A program made the translations under genes and the position numbers. The notes beneath the pieces were generated by a model. It ran no database searches and was not told the DNA's origin. It saw nothing but the letters and a program-made list of their open reading frames with translations. This document shows, one piece after another, positions 5,608 to 7,911 of a stretch of 7,911 nt of DNA. Each line of letters begins with the position of its first letter. The first letter of the stretch is position 1. Origin of the DNA: Sandaracinobacteroides sp031425455 (GTDB lineage: Bacteria; Pseudomonadota; Alphaproteobacteria; Sphingomonadales; Sphingomonadaceae); NCBI GenBank assembly GCA_031425455.1, contig JANPJJ010000103.1:1-7911 (forward strand), given 5' to 3'.

Positions 5608-5612
5608 ATGCC

Positions 5613-7817
5613 ATGAACGCCGAAACCAAGTGCCCGATGGGCAGCCGGGCCAGCCGGACCGCGATCGTCCGCAGCCTCTCCAACCAAATGTGGTGGCCGA
5701 ACCGGCTGGACCTTTCGATCCTGCGGCAGCATTCGGAGTTTTCCGACCCGATGGGGCCGGATTTCGATTATGGCGCCGAGTTCCTGACGCTGGATCTGAA
5801 GGCGGTGAAGGCCGATATCTTCGCGCTGATGACCGACAGCCAGGACTGGTGGCCGGCCGACTATGGCCATTATGGGCCGCTGTTCATCCGCATGGCCTGG
5901 CACAGCGCCGGCACCTACCGGATCAGCGACGGTCGTGGCGGCGCGGGGCTGGGGACGCAGCGCTTTGCGCCGCTGAACAGCTGGCCGGACAACGGCAATC
6001 TGGACAAGGCGCGCATGCTGCTGTGGCCGGTGAAGCAGAAATACGGCCGCAAGCTGAGCTGGGCCGACCTGATGATTCTGGCCGGAAATTGCGCAATCGA
6101 GGCGATGGGCGGGAAGACCGCCGGGTTCGCCGGCGGCCGCGACGATGTGTGGGAGCCGCCGCAGGATATCTATTGGGGCCCCGAGGGCGAGTGGATGGGG
6201 GACGAGCGCTATACCGGCGACCGCGAGCTGAGCGACGGGCTTGGCGCGGTGCAGATGGGCCTGATCTATGTGAACCCGGAGGGGCCGAACGGCGTTCCGG
6301 ACCCGCTGGCATCGGCCCGTGACATTCGCGAGACCTTTGCCCGGATGGCGATGAACGACGAGGAGACCGTGGCGCTGGTGGCGGGCGGGCACACGTTCGG
6401 CAAATGCCATGGCGCCGGCCCGGCAACGCATGTGGGGGCGCCGCCTGAGGGCGGCGACATCGAGGCGCAGGGGCTGGGCTGGCTGAGCACGCACGAGACC
6501 GGGATCGGGCTGCACGCGATCACCAGCGGGATCGAGGGCGCCTGGACCAACAATCCGATCGTGTGGGACAATGGCTATTTCGACAATCTGTTCCGCTGGG
6601 ACTGGGTGCTGACGCGAAGCCCCGCGGGGGCGCACCAGTGGACGCCTTCGAACCCGGAAGCGCAGGGGACGGTGCCGGACGCGCACGACCCGAACCGCCG
6701 GCATGCGCCGATCATGACGACGGCCGACATGGCGATGCGGATGGACCCGATCTATGGGCCGATCTCGAAACGGTTTCACGAGAACCCGGACCAGCTGGCG
6801 ACCGCGTTCGCGGAGGCCTGGTACAAGCTGACGCACCGCGACATGGGGCCGCCGGCGCGGTTCCTGGGCGCCGAAGTGCCGGCCGAGCGGCGAATCTGGC
6901 AGGACCCGGTGCCGCCGGTGGATCACCCGCTGATCGAAGCGGCCGACATCACCCGGCTGAAGGCGGACATCCTGGCGACCGGGCTTTCGGTCTCGCGGCT
7001 GGTGACGACGGCCTGGGCTTCGGCCTCGACCTATCGCGGATCGGACAAGCGGGGCGGGGCCAATGGCGCGCGAATCCGGCTGGCGCCGCAAAAGGACTGG
7101 GCGGTGAACGAGCCGGCCGAGCTGGCGGTGGCGCTGGCGAAGCTGGAGGGCGTGCGCAACATGTTCAACGCCTCCGCTTCGGGCGGCAAGCGGGTGTCGC
7201 TGGCCGATCTGATCGTGCTGGGCGGCTGTGCGGCGGTGGAGGAAGCGGCTCGGACAGCGGGGCAGGATGTGAGCGTTCCGTTCTCGCCCGGCCGGACCGA
7301 TGCGACCGAGGAGCAGACCGATGCGCACAGTTTTGTGCCGCTGGAGCCGACGGTGGACGGGTTCCGCAACTATACCAGCGGCGCGCCGAGCCGGTCGGCC
7401 GAGGAACTGCTGGTGGACCGGGCGCATCTCCTGACCCTGACGGCCCCGGAGATGACCGTTCTGGTGGGGGGCCTGCGCGTGCTGGGGGCCAATGTGGGCG
7501 GCGCGAAAGCGGGGATGTTCACCGACCGGCCCGGGCAGCTGACCAACGATTTCTTCGTCAATCTGCTGGCGGCGAGCACGGGCATGAAGTGGACGGCGAG
7601 CGAGCGGGACGGCGGCACCTATGTGGCGACCGACCGCAAGACCGGCGAGGAAGTGTGGGCGGGGACCCGGGTGGACCTGATCTTCGGGTCGAATTCCGAA
7701 CTGCGGGCGCTGGCGGAGGCCTATGCGACTGAGGATGCCGGCCCGGTGTTCGTGAAGGCGTTCGTGGCGGCCTGGGCAAAGGTGATGAACCTGGGGCGGT
7801 TCGACCTGGCGCATTGA
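5613..7817 (+). CDS. katG: KatG, bifunctional catalase-peroxidase
   Basis: Class I haem peroxidase that breaks down hydrogen peroxide by catalase and peroxidase activity, usually cytoplasmic. It has 734 residues, the full family length, with the two-domain (duplicated) layout. The N-terminal haem domain has distal Arg93, Trp96 and His97 (RMAWHSAGTYR). The Trp96-Tyr219-Met245 set forms the family's cross-linked adduct needed for catalase activity (Tyr in MGLIYVNPEGP, Met in ETFARMAM). Proximal His260 sits in GGHTFGKCHGAGP. The FRWDWVLTRSPAGA segment carries the proximal Trp, TADMAMRMDPIY the Asp partner, and KLTHRDMGP the mobile arginine. The C-terminal domain, from about residue 430, repeats the fold without haem ligands (TTAWASASTYRGSDKRGGANGARI). 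Nothing is missing. The MNAETKCPMG start follows a good ribosome binding site. The gene is divergent from the dipeptidase and followed by a strong hairpin, so it is probably monocistronic. Confidence 0.98.
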   Translation: MNAETKCPMGSRASRTAIVRSLSNQMWWPNRLDLSILRQHSEFSDPMGPDFDYGAEFLTLDLKAVKADIFALMTDSQDWWPADYGHYGPLFIRMAWHSAGTYRISDGRGGAGLGTQRFAPLNSWPDNGNLDKARMLLWPVKQKYGRKLSWADLMILAGNCAIEAMGGKTAGFAGGRDDVWEPPQDIYWGPEGEWMGDERYTGDRELSDGLGAVQMGLIYVNPEGPNGVPDPLASARDIRETFARMAMNDEETVALVAGGHTFGKCHGAGPATHVGAPPEGGDIEAQGLGWLSTHETGIGLHAITSGIEGAWTNNPIVWDNGYFDNLFRWDWVLTRSPAGAHQWTPSNPEAQGTVPDAHDPNRRHAPIMTTADMAMRMDPIYGPISKRFHENPDQLATAFAEAWYKLTHRDMGPPARFLGAEVPAERRIWQDPVPPVDHPLIEAADITRLKADILATGLSVSRLVTTAWASASTYRGSDKRGGANGARIRLAPQKDWAVNEPAELAVALAKLEGVRNMFNASASGGKRVSLADLIVLGGCAAVEEAARTAGQDVSVPFSPGRTDATEEQTDAHSFVPLEPTVDGFRNYTSGAPSRSAEELLVDRAHLLTLTAPEMTVLVGGLRVLGANVGGAKAGMFTDRPGQLTNDFFVNLLAASTGMKWTASERDGGTYVATDRKTGEEVWAGTRVDLIFGSNSELRALAEAYATEDAGPVFVKAFVAAWAKVMNLGRFDLAH

Positions 7818-7825
7818 GGGCTGGA

Positions 7826-7851
7826 GACCCTGGCGCCGGTGCGCCGGGGTC
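7826..7851 (+). terminator. Strong GC hairpin after katG
   Basis: An 11-bp stem (7826-7836 with 7841-7851, one G-T pair) closes a CGGT loop and starts 8 bases after the katG stop. It is well placed to end katG transcription, and probably also transcription of a convergent gene if the one at the right edge is real. No T-run follows directly, so it may need Rho or act as an mRNA 3'-end stabiliser. Confidence 0.6.
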
Positions 7852-7872
7852 CGATCAGGTTGCGAGACAAGT

Positions 7873-7911
7873 TTACTGGCACTCAGGATTCATTGCCGAC
7901 GCCGTCAGACC
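7873..7911 (-). CDS. Possible C-terminal end of a convergent gene (partial)
   Basis: On the - strand the last 39 bases read GLTASAMNPECQ and then TAA (7875-7873). A convergent gene ending 21 bases beyond the katG hairpin would make sense of that hairpin as a shared terminator. Twelve residues are too few to identify a family or to prove coding; no conserved motif is recognised. Confidence 0.25.
   Translation of the reverse strand, partial: GLTASAMNPECQ

Larger units (their letters stand above)
5503..5612. promoter_or_regulatory. Divergent promoter region of katG and the dipeptidase gene
   Basis: These 110 bases separate the two divergent start codons and are less GC-rich than the genes. A possible katG promoter is TTGGAT (5542-5547) and CAATCT (5565-5570) with 17-base spacing, a weak match. 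The - strand promoter is not clear. The palindrome at 5540-5569 overlaps the candidate katG promoter. katG genes are often controlled by OxyR, but a clean set of ATAG/CTAT elements is not visible, so no regulator is assigned. Confidence 0.35.

Noticed and set aside
5538..5612. Upstream ATG at 5538 as the katG start
   Set aside because: It would translate the promoter palindrome into 25 residues with no KatG likeness. ATG 5613 has a good ribosome binding site and the usual MNAETKCPMG-like N-terminus.
5520..7814. A 764-codon open frame on the - strand across all of katG
   Set aside because: It is an antisense shadow in GC-rich DNA with strong codon bias. Its protein is rich in R, P, H and Q with no recognisable domain, while the + strand encodes a complete KatG.

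Overview
The window is GC-rich alphaproteobacterial chromosome. It carries the conserved housekeeping block mnmG-rsmG-parA-parB, which in many bacteria lies near the replication origin. The protein style and the GC-rich intergenic repeats look Sphingomonadales-like, but I cannot fix the genus. mnmE is not in view because the window opens inside mnmG.

Positions 1-3326 (+ strand) hold the 3' half of mnmG (tRNA wobble-uridine modification), rsmG (16S rRNA m7G methyltransferase), parA and parB (chromosome segregation). rsmG and parA overlap by one base (TGATG), and parB follows 20 bases after parA with a strong ribosome binding site, so rsmG-parA-parB reads as one operon. Three identical perfect 16-bp palindromes, TGTTCCACGTGGAACA, are parS sites. 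One is inside the 3' end of mnmG, one directly abuts the rsmG ATG, and one is inside the rsmG N-terminus. ParB therefore has its DNA targets inside its own operon and the gene before it. All three are read in the same codon phase and spell V-P-R-G-T. mnmG shows an apparent one-base deletion near position 135 that breaks the frame; everything after it is well conserved in the shifted frame.

Positions 3327-3414 are a short convergent intergenic region with two hairpins. Positions 3415-5502 (- strand) hold two genes read leftwards: first a zinc membrane dipeptidase with an export signal, then a class I SAM-methyltransferase-fold protein that carries a lipoprotein signal. A degraded GC-rich hairpin repeat fills much of the 135-bp gap between them.

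Positions 5503-5612 are a divergent promoter region between the dipeptidase and katG. It contains a 30-bp imperfect palindrome that could be a regulator site. Positions 5613-7817 (+ strand) encode a full-length KatG catalase-peroxidase with all catalytic residues. A strong GC hairpin follows at 7826-7851. The last 39 bases may be the tail of a convergent - strand gene.

Most of the window is ordinary. The points worth a second look are the coding-embedded parS sites, the mnmG frameshift, the exported methyltransferase-fold protein and the katG upstream palindrome. I see no undescribed multi-gene system.
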